In this document: positions 11,917 to 25,200 of the stretch, one piece after another
Numbering within the stretch: position 1 is the stretch's first letter
Layout: the number at the start of each line of letters is the position of its first letter
Origin: Mytilus galloprovincialis
Lineage: Eukaryota; Mollusca; Bivalvia; Mytilida; Mytilidae
Assembly: GCF_965363235.1 (NCBI RefSeq)
Contig: NC_134841.1
Location: 52,721,078 to 52,785,077, forward strand
DNA length: 64,000 nt
Reading direction: 5' to 3'
Notes under the pieces: model-generated
The model's database searches: none
What the model saw: only the letters and a program-made list of their open reading frames with translations
What the model was told of the DNA's origin: nothing
Program-made: the position numbers and the translations under genes

Positions 11917-12358
11917 TAAGCATTAACTGGCTGGTTCTGTCTTGGCACTGGTATAGGTTCTCAGTCAGCTGTAGTGGCCCTCGACCCTACAGGTCTCGAG
12001 GCCAATACAGAAAACCTTGAATTTATACCAAAAAAATAAAAATAAAAAATGTAATATTTAAAAACTAAATAAAAAATTGTATAAATTAAAAACAGAGACA
12101 TATAATATAATATCATATGTCTCTGTTAAAAACAAAGAAAAATTGTAAAAATTGAAAATACGAAAATATATGACCAAAAACAACTTTGAATATGAAATAT
12201 TTTGTTAATTTATATTTTGACAAAAATTATCCACATAAATTTATTAAAAAACATTTACCAGACATGCGCCGGAAAGTAAACATCAGTACGTTGATGGTTT
12301 TCTGTAACAAAAGAAGAAGAAGAAGAGTGCCCATACAGAAACAGCCAGTTAATGCTTA
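11917..12358. mobile_element. MITE with 24-bp terminal inverted repeats
   Basis: Left end starts TAAGCATTAACTGGCTG and the right end is its inverse, CAGCCAGTTAATGCTTA; 23 of 24 bases pair. The interior is AT-rich and includes a small hairpin at about 12,096-12,127 (AACAGAGACATAT/ATATGTCTCTGTT). No coding sequence and no convincing target duplication. Non-autonomous DNA transposon by structure; superfamily unknown. Confidence 0.7.
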
Positions 12359-12639
12359 AAAGATGTCTCCCACCCCCAACCCCCACCCCTTCACACAGCC
12401 CGAATATCAAATGGTCATGTTTGTTATGTGCCTCTGTCGTCTAGCTATCAAAAAGGAAAAGTAAAAGAATGTCAGAAGCTTTTCCCAGTCCCACTAATGC
12501 ATTCCCAATGCAAAAAAAAAAAAAACCCAACAGAAATGGACCTCTTCTGGCTCACTACCGAAGAACAAAAAAAAAAAAACACGCCCTTAATGTATCTTCC
12601 AGTCATTAGTATGTATGTACTCGAGATTCCGCCAATGTA

Positions 12640-13095
12640 GACGCACCCCTTGATTGACTGCAAGGGTACAGCGGATCCATGTACACTCCCTAAGGATTAA
12701 TGGAGATGTGTCCTTTACAATATTATCCCACCACCAGAACAATCCCCACCCAACACCGCCCAAGGGAGCGTGTAGGACACCGGGAAGTCTGTTATTATGG
12801 TGGAGGAAGCCGAAGTACTCGGAGAGAACCACCGGGCCACTCGGTGGAAACAGACAAACCAGAGAGATATCAGAAGATTGATCTCCTGGTCAAAGTAGGG
12901 GACAACTTTGACCAACCGAGGCCCCCAAAGTACCCATTCTAGTTTAAACTCCGGTGTGGGTACCAGAGATGTGTGTGAGAGGGTGAAAATTACCCTTCTG
13001 ATGTACTGATATTTTTAGCACCCCGAGTGAGAATCGAACTCGGGACCTTCAGCACTGTAGCCATCGGTCTTAACCACTAGACCACGAACTCACAA
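12640..13095 (-). mobile_element. tRNA-derived SINE with Deu-like core
   Basis: On the minus strand a tRNA-like head starts near 13,095. It has A box TGGTCTAGTGG (complement of 13,074-13,084) and B-box core GTTCGATTC (complement of 13,031-13,039), the two RNA polymerase III promoter boxes. Further on (complement of about 12,835-12,790) comes GGTGGTTCTCTCCGAGTACT followed by TCGGCTTCCTCCACCAT. This closely resembles the central Deu domain shared by several SINE families across animals, in the expected orientation after the head. The 3' boundary is uncertain. It is a SINE rather than a tRNA gene, because the head lacks a proper acceptor stem. It ends about 130 bp upstream of the CUTC start codon, antisense to CUTC. 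Confidence 0.75.
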
Positions 13096-13223
13096 CTTAG
13101 TGTAACCCGGAGGAAGTTACAGAAAAGAAGGAGCATATGGTCCTCGATCGGGTCAATATTTAGTTCTTGTCAGTCCTCGGGTTAATAATTAGATCTTTTC
13201 AGTCCTCGAGACAAAGCACCAAC

Positions 13224-13275
13224 ATGGAAGTTTGTGCAGATTCTGTACTATCAGCAGTTAATGCAGAAAAAGGAG
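13224..13275 (+). CDS. CUTC: CUTC exon 1 (residues 1-17)
   Basis: Begins MEVCADSVLSAVNAEKG and ends in phase 1 at donor GTTAGT. Just upstream (13,100-13,223) is presumed 5' UTR, with TCAGTCCTCG written twice. Confidence 0.93.
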
Positions 13276-16200
13276 GTTAGTTTTTTTGTGATGCAAGTGG
13301 AGTTGTGGTTTTACTCTAGTTTGTAGTTTGTTGTCAAATGAACAACGGGCACAGATAGGGGACATATGAAGTTAGCTGTTACAAAAAGAAGCATATAATA
13401 CTTTGATATAACTACATTTTTTAGCTAGGATCATGGAAACACGATTTTTATCAAGTTTTTATTTAATATACCTGTGCACGCACAGGCACTTGTCTGTGTT
13501 ATATTTAAGAATTGAATGCTTCTTTTTGTAACTTCATTTGGGTGTAAAAGCGTTGACCGAAGTACATTCATAATAAAAATGTGCGCATGGTCAACGGTTT
13601 TACAACCCTATGAAGTTACAAAAAGAAGCATTCAATACTTATAATTTTATTATTGTTTTATTTAATTCACCTGTGCACTTTATTGTGGGACCAAGTGTTA
13701 TCATGAATGAAAAGTTTTATTGAGCAATGCAATTGCTTACGGAATAACATGTGATGTGCAGTTAGCCAATCAGAATAAAGTATCATAATGAAACATACAT
13801 CTAATGTAATTATTAAGATATATAGGAAATTTTTTCTTTGGAGACAAGTGCCTGTGTGTGCACGTTATTGTGGGACCTGTGTCATCATGAATGAGGAAGG
13901 GGGGGGCTCCTGCAAAATAGTGATTTATATAGAGATTTGCTATTTCGCCGGTCTTATTTCTGATTTTTAATCAAAACTATATGAAACATATTTTTCTAAG
14001 GAAACTATTTATGCACAAATGATATATGTGACTAGATGTCAATAACGTAAATTTATGTTGATCATTGAATGTTCGAAAATGGAAAGCAACAAGTTGTTAT
14101 CTAATAAACTTGGACTTTTGACTGACATGCAAAACTACAACTGGTTTTGGAGGGGTCCGTAGAAATACCGCAAAGGACCTCCTTAGTGCACAAAGAACAA
14201 AAATATGCACTATATATGTAATGATACAGCTGTCACAAAGGACATGGCATATAGAAATAGACTTTGTAAAAATACATAATTTCAAATTTTATAATCATTA
14301 TTCATATATGTTTTAATTAACAAATGATTAGAAAGTTTTTTAATGTTTTCTTGACACAAACCTCAATCAGTTGATTGTCACCTGTGTAATCGGTAGAAAT
14401 TCATTTTCACCCAACCTTGATCCATTTATAATTCACTTGTATACTGATTAAACATGTATATATACATGTATATACATATGATATTATAGGGTTATTGCAT
14501 GAATATTGGGGAATATTGTCCCGAGTAGAATTTTATATTGCACGAGCTTGCGAGTGTAATATATGTTCTACGAGGGACAATATTCCCCAATGTTCATGCA
14601 ATAACCCTTTTATTGTATAGCAATATAATATTTGACAGTAAAAATTGGTTTAAACTAAGATTTAAACGTTGATGACTTCATGAATTTTGAAAATTTATTG
14701 CACTAGTGCAATATTAGAAATTATTGCACGCTAACTTTTGGTTACATTCTGTGAAATATTATATTGCTATACAATAATTTCGTTTGTTTGTTTCTGTCAT
14801 GTTTATTTTGTATTTTATCAGTTATATTTTTTACTTCTAATGTAATGAATGTTTTCTACTCTTACTTTTTGGATTTTTTTTTATCCTTTTAATTTTAAAA
14901 GGACATAAAAATGGTGAACTCTTTACTTAAATGTGAAGATTTTGTTGCTTACTTCCATAGGCCAATATTTCATTATAAATTTTATTTGATGCCAAAAAAT
15001 AAGAATACGAAGGTACTGGTTATTCTATAACTAAGCGAAGTAAAACAACCATTCTGTATATTCCTATATTATTTCAAATACAAGCAGACATACTGTTATA
15101 CCACTGTCCCAGGTAAGGGGAAGGGTTGGGATCCCACTAACATGTTTAACCCTGCCACATTATTTATGTATATGCCTGTCCAAAGTGAGGAGCCTGTAAT
15201 TTAGTGGTTGTCGTTTGTCAATGTGTTACATATTTGTTTTACATTCATTTCTTTATTTAAAGAAAGCCGTTAGTTTTCTCGTTTGAATTGTTTAAATTGT
15301 CATATTGGGGCCTTTTTATAGCTGACTATGCGGTATGGGCTTTGCTCATTGTTGAAGGCCGTACAGTGACCTATAGTTGTTAATGTCTGTGTCATTTAGG
15401 TCTCTTGTAGACAGTTGTCTCATTGGCAATCATACAACATCTTCTCTTTTATATATACCATTTGTGACACCAATTTCATTTATTTCCAAATCTTAAAATC
15501 ATATATTTCCACAGTTGTCTAGTTCTTTAGCATCTCTTAATAAATGACAGAACAGGCTTTTGAGTCATTTGCTTAGTTTACTAAATTATTTAGTTCTCCC
15601 TCTAATGGCCTCATTGTGAATTATATTTTTTACATCACTATGTTTATTACATTATAAAAGAAACCGAATTCATCTTCAATTGTTGAAATAAAGACGGAAT
15701 TTGAAAAAAAACCAACATTGACATCAGTAATAAAGTTATCTTTCATACATGATTTACCTTCTCTTTGTAAAACATAAAGAAATGTTATTTCATAAAATAC
15801 TTCTGTATTAATCGGGTTTTGAAAAACCCCATGAACGCAACATACTTTCATATGTCTTTCAAGGTATAATGATAGTATGTAAACTCAGAAGTATTTTTTA
15901 CTCGGTGAGTATCTCAAAATTCTTTTTTAAAAAAAGAAGTTTGCATAGCAATTTCCTTAAAAACAAATAAAGCATCGGCAAAGTAAACACAAAATTCAAT
16001 TTTAATTTTTTTTCATCAACTTCAAATTATACCACGCTAAAACGTTAGGTTTATTTATAGGTTAGACAATACTTAGTCATGTTTTATGAAGATTTAAGCC
16101 CAAGTTCTAATTAACAGCAACCATTAATTAATCAATTAGAAACGATCAAAAGACAATTGTTTATTGGATAAGGTTGATTGTACGGGGCACCAAATGGGAC

Positions 16201-19200
16201 TCTTGTGGTTTTGTACTCGAAATTCAATTTTGTACGGACAAAACTGACTTTTGTTCAACAAAAATGTGTTCAGTTTAACAAAATTTGTAGCATACTACAA
16301 ATTTAAAATTTTGTCATACAAAATAATCTTTCAGTGGACAAAAGTCACTTTTTCATTTTTGTTACACAGACTTGACTTTTGTTACCTAATTTGAAAATTT
16401 GGCGACAAAAGTCAATTTTGTATGCAAATTAGTTTAGTTTTGATTCTGTGAACTAATTTGCATACAAAATCGAATTTGTTACACAAAATTGAATTTTGTC
16501 TCACAAAAGTCAATTTTGTCGCCACAAAAATGAATTTTGTCGTAAATTTTGTCGTCACAAAAATGAGTTTTGTCATCACAAAATTGACAAAATTGAATTT
16601 TGTCTCACAAAATTGACAAAATTGAATTTTGTCTCACAAAAGTCAAATTTGTCTCACAAAAGTCAATTTTGTCGTCACAAAAATGAATTTTGTCGTCACA
16701 AAAATTGACTTTTGTGAGACAAAATTAACAAAATTGAATCTTGCCTCACAAAATTGAATTTTGTTGTCACAAAATTGACTTTTGTGAGACAAAATTGAAT
16801 CTTGTCTCACAAAATTTAAATTTGTCGTCAAAAAATAGACTTTTGTGAGACAAAATTGACAAAATTGAATTTTGTCTCACAAAAGTCAATTTTGTCTCAC
16901 AAAATTGAATCTTGTCTCACACAATTGACTTTTGTGTTTTAATTTCCATATCGGGTAACAAAAGTCAATTTTGTATGCAAATAACTTTATATTTGCATAC
17001 CTTTTTGACAACAAAATTGACTTTTGTCATGACAAAAATGAATTTTGTCTACAAAAATGAATTTTGTCTACAAAAATGAATTTTGTCTACAAAAATGAAT
17101 TTTGTCTACAAAAATGAATTTTGTCTACAAAAAATGAATTTTGTCTACAAAAATGAATTTTGTCTACAAAAAAGAATTTTGTCTACAAAAATGAATTTTG
17201 TCATGACAATATGAATTTTGTCATCACAAAATTGTAGTTCTCATAAAACAAGTCTGTATCACAGCTTTGTACAAAAATGATTTTGTTATGACAGAATTGA
17301 ATTTTGTACAAAACCACAAGAGTCTCATTCGACGCCCCGTAGATTCAACATGATGATTGGAAATTTGCAAAAGCCGTTGATCACGTGCCTAGTGGCACGC
17401 GCTGATTAAAAAAGACATCTATTTTTTATTTATTTTTTTCTAGTGATACCAAACTTTGTAAATATGAATTATATACTCATATCCTCTTATATCCATGTTC
17501 ATCTAGGCAAAGATTCCTAAACAAAATAGAATTTGTCATTTATGTAACTTCAATATTGGTAACGAATATCATTATATGTTTACTTGTACATATCCACAAA
17601 TCGTGGTCCTGCGCAAAAAAATTTATCCCACATTATTACAATACAAATCCATCAGAGATCAAAATGATTGGAATGCTGTTAAAGGAGTAGGTCCGGTAAG
17701 GGCCGGTTTTGGCCTCAAATTTCAAGTTCATCTGACGAAAGATTTTAGACACTTTTTAAACACTTAAATGTCTATTTCAATTGATTCAATTATTTTTTGT
17801 GAAAGATTTTAACTGATTCACTCATTAAAAACGTTCCGATTCAAGCTTAAATATGAAAAATCTATCAAATATGCCAAAAACTGTCACTTTTCATATGGTT
17901 TTTGTCAAAAATGAAAGTGGCCGCATCCGTGTTCATCCTCGACCTTTATATATATATGTTATGTATTATCATTAAACACAACTTACATTTCAATATCAAG
18001 AATGAACACGAATGCGGCCACTTTCATTTAAGACGGAAACCGTCTAAAATTTAACTAAAATGCTAAAATTGTGAAGATTTCAGTAATTTAGCATGACTTA
18101 CTGATGCAAGTACCCGATACATGTGCATTGTAATGCCAAAATAAGCCCATATTAATGTAGCAGAGGCATTATATACTTAAAAGTTTACATTTAAACAATT
18201 TTGTAAAACTGCTATATTTTGGGGCCAAAAAGGGGTCTTACTGAACCTACTCCTTTCAAAGTAAAATTATATCGTAATATTTGTAGATTCTTAAAAAACA
18301 TTATCAAATATCTATAATTATTCACGTTTTAATACATATGTAAAAACTCACATATTCATGACATTGTGTTAAATCCAAATGATAGAGACTGACTGTATCA
18401 TATCATGTGTATATATACACATGAAAATGAAAGTGTCACGAGAATCACGTGCATGCATGATTGTTTATTGTGTGTTAGCTCCTGTTGTCGTATATTTACA
18501 TGTTTATCATAATTGTATTGTAATTACTGTATAGATATTTCGTCTGTTATGTATGTATGTATGTATATTGACCTCTTGTACACTGTTGTGTCTGAAGATA
18601 ATAAAACTTTGAATCTTGAATCTTCGAGGTCTTAAAACATCGTTTTAGTGTCCTTAGTGCAAACACTTTCTTCTTAGTGCACTAAAAAGTCCTTTGCGGT
18701 ATTTCTACACACCAAATTTTAGTTTTATTCTTACTTCAAAAATTAAAAAGAAGCTAACAGTTAATCATAACTTACATGCAACTTACGTACATCAATTGAC
18801 CAATTCCGTTTTGGAGTACTTTGAAACGTGTAACGAGGATTATGTATAATTCCTGAAAACCAGACAAAACTTTAATAATGATCTAAAGTTCATTGTAAAA
18901 TAAAATATTTTAAGATAAATAAAATAATTATTGCACACACGATGCATAGAAATCTAGATATTGACAGCATTTATTCTATGAATCAATGTTGAATATTGAA
19001 ATGTATATATATATCTGCAAATTTTGCAAAGTGATGCAGATCGACGCAAAATATTCAAGTGTTATGTGCAGTTGCGGCACTTTTTTTTTTTAAATCACCA
19101 AAAGCTGGTTTTGTTACGCTCATATAGGAGGGGAGGACAGGGGGTACCCTTCTCCCGTCTCCCACCCCTCTTCTCCTTTCTCCTACCCCTCTTCTCCTTA

Positions 19201-22200
19201 TTTTATTTTTTTTAACTTACCGGAAAAAAGAGATATTTTATTTTTTCACATTTTATTTTTTTCTCCAACTTTTTCTCCTTTCTCCCAGCCTTCCTCTCCT
19301 TTCTCCTACCCCCTTTCTCCCTGTCTCACTTACCCCTGTCCCCCCCCCTCATATAGCAGTTTGAGGTTTTTGGATCACGGTTATTTTTTGTTTCAAAACT
19401 AACTGAGGGAAAAAAAAAGTTTTAATCAAAATGTTGATTTTTTTATATGGGTTCGAATGCTTTGATTATGTGTATTATATAATTTTTAAAGATTTTTTTT
19501 ATACTTCCTATTAAAGGATAAAAAGTACTTGTATTAAATTTAATATTTTACTTTTTTAAAACATGTCGAAGTTTTTAGAGACTGTAAAGAATATCAATTT
19601 TAATATAAGAAGACATACAGTTGTATAGAGATTTCTTATTAAAGTGTACGTGTTTCTATATTTTTTATATTCTTAATTTCTATATACTTCTATTTTAATC
19701 TTAATTAAGACCGGCGCAAAACGCTATATAAATCGATATTTTACCGGAGCCGGTTAAATAGTCCCTAAGAGGCTATTTTGCCGGAGCCGGTAAAATAGCT
19801 TCTGCCTAAATTTAATTGTGTAATGCAATTGATAAGGGACCAACGCGAGATTGCCAGTTATCCAATCAGAATAACTTATTATAATGAAATATACATCTAA
19901 TGTAATTATTTACTGTGTATTTGTTAGATCATGGAAGTAATATTCAAATATTTCTTCCATGGGGAATATTTAAATATTACTTCCATGGTTAGATGTTGAG
20001 TGTTGAAATAAAAAAAATCTTAGATGTATATGTTATTTGTATCCATCTGATGAGTTAAGCCTTTTTCAACTGATTGAGTTACGGTCTCATTAATTAGCAA
20101 CAAGAAGCGACAAGAAGAATAATTAAGGGACAAGAAGACTATTTAGCAACAAGGAAACACTTGCACATGTTTTTCAAATTAAAATTACTTATTCGAAATA
20201 AATATTGAAAGAATATGCAAAAGAAAACAATTTTAGCAACAAGAAAGTTAATATTATATCAATAAATAGATAGAAAAAAATTTGAAACATAGATGAGGGT
20301 GGTAAAGGTTATTTTCCTGCAACATGTTTTGCCATTTTATTTCACGTGCAGCCGTGAAAAAAGGTTCGTTATTCGCCATGTTTCGTGAAATCGGTAAGAA
20401 GATCAACATGCAAGTAATGTTCAATTGTTTGTTCATCGTGAAATGGCAATTTTATTTCGCGTTTTCAGTCAATATACCCTCCCTTTTTAACCATCTAACT
20501 AGAGATAAAGGATACAACAGATATGTAGTTAAGTCAGCCGCATATCTTGACTTATTCCTAGAAATTGACAATAAGGGTCGTATTTGTTTTAACATGAGCA
20601 ACAAGATGGGTACCACATGTGGAGCAGGATCTGCTTATCCTTCCGGGGCACCTTAGATCACCCCCGGTTTTTGGTTCGTGTTCCTTATTCTTTTGTTTTC
20701 TATGTTGTATCATGTGTACTTTTGTTTGTCTGTTTGTCTTTTTCATTTTTAGCCATGGCATTGTCAGTTTATTTTCGATTTATGAGTTTGACTGTCCCTC
20801 TGGTATCATTTGCCCCTCTTTTACGCCCCTCATAGATCTTATTGCGACATTTTTTTGTGATATTTTATTATTTATATGTATAAAGCAAGTGTTACGTTTA
20901 CTCTGTCGTATTATGTTATTAATTTGACTTGTGTTTTAGAACAATAATACATTTATTTTATAATTTGTTTTTTAAACTCTCTTTTTTTTTGTACAATATA
21001 TAATAAACTTGCAAAATGCATTATTTGTGCATCATTGTCCAGAAAATACAGACGTGGCACAAACTGTGAAATACAAAGAACTGAAATCAAACAAGAGGAA
21101 AACATAATTAAAATGTGAATAGTTTTTAGTTCATTTTTATACAACCGCAATAAAATTTGTTTACGGAACATATTATGGTATACCGTTGGCGTTCTATTTG
21201 TCCGTCTGTCGTCTACATGTCAGACATAAATTCAAAAACGCTTCCAGAAATTTGCATAAAACTTTGGTGAATTATTTATTAACGTGAGCTCCCTTTTTTT
21301 TATAAATTTTAGATATCTCTGGTCCGAGTTTTGGGGTTTTATTCATAACAAAAAGGGGGATTTCCAGTTTTCTGACAATAACTCAAAATAAATTTCGTTC
21401 ACATATTGCAATCAACTTTGATGAATTGTTAATATTTATGTTGACATGAGCTCACTTTCGATTTTTACATCGAGATGACCTTGAGGTCATTCCAATGTAT
21501 TGCAATCGCCTAAATTTCCATTATTCAAATTAGATTTGGGTTTTCAACCGATCTATAAAAATTATAGATCCGCGGACATTATCTCAAGAACGTATTTCGA
21601 CAAGACCCATTAACTGTAATTGTTTTTATGGGGAAAAAATGAATGGCTGCTCATATTCAATCTTTAGAAAAGTCGTTTTTTACAGGGGAGTATCCACCAT
21701 GCACTTGCACTGCACTTTTATTATGATAGTTGAATAGAATGATATACAAATGCATGAAAATTATATATACATGTATGATGTAACTGTTATATTAATATAG
21801 TATATTACAACAAACCAGTGTATACTAAAAGAGGGACGAAAGATACCAAAGGGCCTCATAAATCTAAAATAAACTGACAACGCCATGGCTAAAAATGAAA
21901 ACAGACAAACAATAGTACACATGACCCAACATAGAAAACTAAAGAATACAAACAACACGAACCTCACCAAAACTAGGGGTGATCTCAGGTGCTAAGGTAT
22001 ACTCTGGAACTATTGTTATATTAGTATAATAGTCCGAGGTGTATTGATGTTTTTCTATGCGAAATTTGTAATTTTTTGGTCGATTTAATAAACATCAAAA
22101 CTTTAGGGCCATTTTTACCTTTCGTGAACCTTCTACTTTCTGAAATGACATTGAGAAGTTATTGAACTTTACTGGCGGATCCAGAAATTTTCACAAGTTG

Positions 22201-25200
22201 GGCCCAATGACTTCCTAGGAGGGGGCCCGCTCCAGTTAGGCTTCAGTGATTCCCTATGTTACTTTGTAAGCAACCAATTTTTTTCCCAAAAAGGGGGGCC
22301 CGGGCCCCCTGTCCCCCTAAATCCGCCTCTGATTACTTTATTCTTTATAAATGGGACAGGCATATCATGTGCTCATGGCACAGCTTTTTATTAATGATTG
22401 TATTTTCCTTTTAGATTCGGATAATTCATGGAAACCAAAGTCAGGACATGATAGATTATTTCTTAACTAGCCACGAGACATGTACAAAAACTATATTTGT
22501 TTCAATTCAATGCCATTTCTATTACAGGGGCAATAAGAGTAGAATTGTGTAGCAATTTGGCAGAAGGTGGAACCACACCATCAGCTGGTAAGCAAAACCA
22601 GTGAAAAATTTGACCTTTATTGTTGTGTAAAGATTGCATTCAAAATCCCCATGGTCATAATGCATGTGATGGTACTGAGTTGGTGATATTTTTAGCACTT
22701 TCTTTGATCGTTCAGGCAAAAAAGGGATGTGATAATTCTTTAGATCCTATTCAGTCATTGTCAAGCAATTTATAATATTTACTGATATGTTATATATAAC
22801 AAGTCTAAAAGGGTATAACATCACCAAAAATGACAATAAAACGAACAATATGTTAGATATTTCGGATAACATATATCTTTTATCTGTTGATCACAATGTA
22901 AAATTAATCGTGTCAATCTATCTATAATACTAAAATAACGAGGTCCAATTTGTCAGCCGTCATCGGGTAAAACAACAAATCAAATATATCACGGGGTCGG
23001 GTGTGTTCTAGTTCTAATTATAAAACTATCAAAATCTTGAATTTATACAGTACACACAAAAAAACAGTTAAAGCGAACATCAGAGACGCTGGTACAATTT
23101 TGAAATTTCCAAACACGACGCAAAGACTTGCAAGGATATGCTAAATTAAAGATAGTTATTTGCGATATGAACTGGCACAACTATAAAATTCCAAAGGTGA
23201 TGACATGTACAGTTAAGATGTTACAACAACTGCGTGGAAATACAGTCACAATACCGATCTTAATTGTACAGCGGTGTGTTTGAATGGCCATTTGTTGACA
23301 AAGTATTGAAATAAAAAATAAATCTGTAAAGATTAGTAATGTGCATTTTTTGCAAAACCATGAGTCTGTTGATTAAGATGAATCTTTATATTGGTTAACC
23401 ATCATCTTGATGCATTTTATGTGATGCCACTGTGTTACAATGCGAGTTCACAAGATGAATGAATTTATTTTCACCCAACAGCATACCATTCTGATTCTTA
23501 CGAACTTCGACTTTTGCCACAAGGATTATATTTGATAGGACCTGGATTAAGTGGTATATTATTTGCTTAAAATTAATGTGAGAAATAAGTAAAAAGTCTG
23601 CGTGTCAGATTGTCAGGTGCCATCTGACCTTGACCTCATTTTCATGGTTCAGTGGTTTACGTTAAGTTTTTGTGTATTTATTCGATGGTATATGCAATAG
23701 GTCAACTATATTTTGTGTATGAAAATATTATAAAATGTACATGTCAGTCTGACATGTTTAATTTGACCTTAAGCTCATTTTTACTATTCATTGCTCATTT
23801 TAAGTTTTGGTGTTTAGTCTGTTTATCCAATTCTGAGTTACAGATCGTGTTAGCGTGTGGTTCTCTCTGATTTTTGTCTTAATTGCAGGCTTTAGACTTT
23901 TGGGAAAATAACAGTTATAATATGGACATTTGTTCTCAAACTGTAACTGCTAAAAAGGCTTCAGATTATTTTGTGAGTGGGCCATTCGTGTCGTTCAGAT
24001 ACATCTAGTTTCAAGTTATTACAGATTATTGATAACTTGCTTTCCTCTAAGACTTGTAACACATAAACTGCTATCCGGTGACAGTCACTGACTCTCAAGC
24101 ATCTTTTTGATAGATGAAATGATACAAGTAATGGTTCACTTAGTCAGCAAAAATATTTTTTTAGAAAGTATATGTTAGTACGTACATCCCAAAATTGGTT
24201 TCCGGTTTCTAACTTAAGTTGACCTCAACCAAAAAGGGGAGGGGGTCCCAACCCAGAGTAAAGGGGGGTTCCAACTATATGCTCCCATTCAAATGCATTG
24301 ATCGTCCAAAAAAAGGACCCCCCCCTTTTCCCCTGGTTCCGCCAATGAAGGGCGTCTTTTATGTGCAAAAGATATGGCTCTCTCTTAGCACTGGTCAGCC
24401 ATTTATAGTCCGGACTATCATAGTTTCCTCAAGACCATACTCGCAAATGGTGTCAAGGGAGAGTCGAGAATTCAGTCCCTGAAATTTTCATCCCATAACG
24501 GAAATCGAACCAGGAACTTTTGTGTAAGTAGTCCGATGCACCAACCACTACACCACGACTCTCTGGAAAAGTCTTTCTCCGACACACAAAGAACTTTGCA
24601 CCAGCAACATCTATATGAAATTTCGAATTGTTCACATTTGAATTGGCCAAATCAATCTTATCTTATAACCCCTGCAAAAATAACTGTGGGAGTTCAGAGG
24701 AACCACTTTGTCTGTCTATCCATTCCATTCCACTTCATGTCTTGGACATAACTTGGGTACTATTGAACGTAGCCATTTTAAAATATATGGAGGTTTATGA
24801 AACTTAGTATGTAGATTTATTATAGGTTTGTGTCATATATTCTTACTTTGACTGACATTTGACCCCTATTAAACATGTTAAAGTATATCGTTTTCCAATG
24901 TATGTCTAGCTCATTAATACTTTCGAACAATAAAGGTAATAGGTTAACCAAATTTGATATGCAGTTTCATAGACTTGGGTGTGTCATATATACATTTCCC
25001 ATTTCCATTGGCTTTGACCCCTGTGATAGCTATAGTAAATTAGTAATTGATTTTTAAATTAATTGTTGCTGTCGTTTATTCAAGGACTTTTGAAGGTGGT
25101 AAAATCACGTTTGAAGATTCCAATATATGTGATGCTGCGACCACGTGGTGGCGATTTCTTCTACAGTGACGATGAATTTGAAGTCCTAATGGAAGATTTG

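Noticed and set aside
12428..12942. Cluster of overlapping open frames on both strands
   Set aside because: They overlap the SINE and poly-A runs, conflict with each other, and resemble no protein.
13023..13095. A functional tRNA gene on the minus strand
   Set aside because: A and B boxes are present, but no proper acceptor stem or T arm can be folded, and the sequence continues into a SINE core.
16496..16831. Open frames with repeated NEFC/HKSQFCRH peptides on both strands
   Set aside because: They are translations of the self-complementary tandem motif, open only because the repeat lacks stops.
16181..17341. A CRISPR-like array
   Set aside because: Repeats are nearly contiguous with no unique spacers of constant length, and the host is an animal.
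20619..20927. Membrane-protein-like open frame
   Set aside because: It covers a dispersed repeat present in at least four places; hydrophobicity comes from T-rich DNA.
22921..23040. A Helitron end
   Set aside because: The TCTATAATACTAAAATAACG start looks suggestive, but no 3' hairpin with CTRR end or AT insertion site could be shown.
24490..24566. A second tRNA gene on the minus strand
   Set aside because: Good A and B boxes but no complete cloverleaf; reads on into a SINE body.
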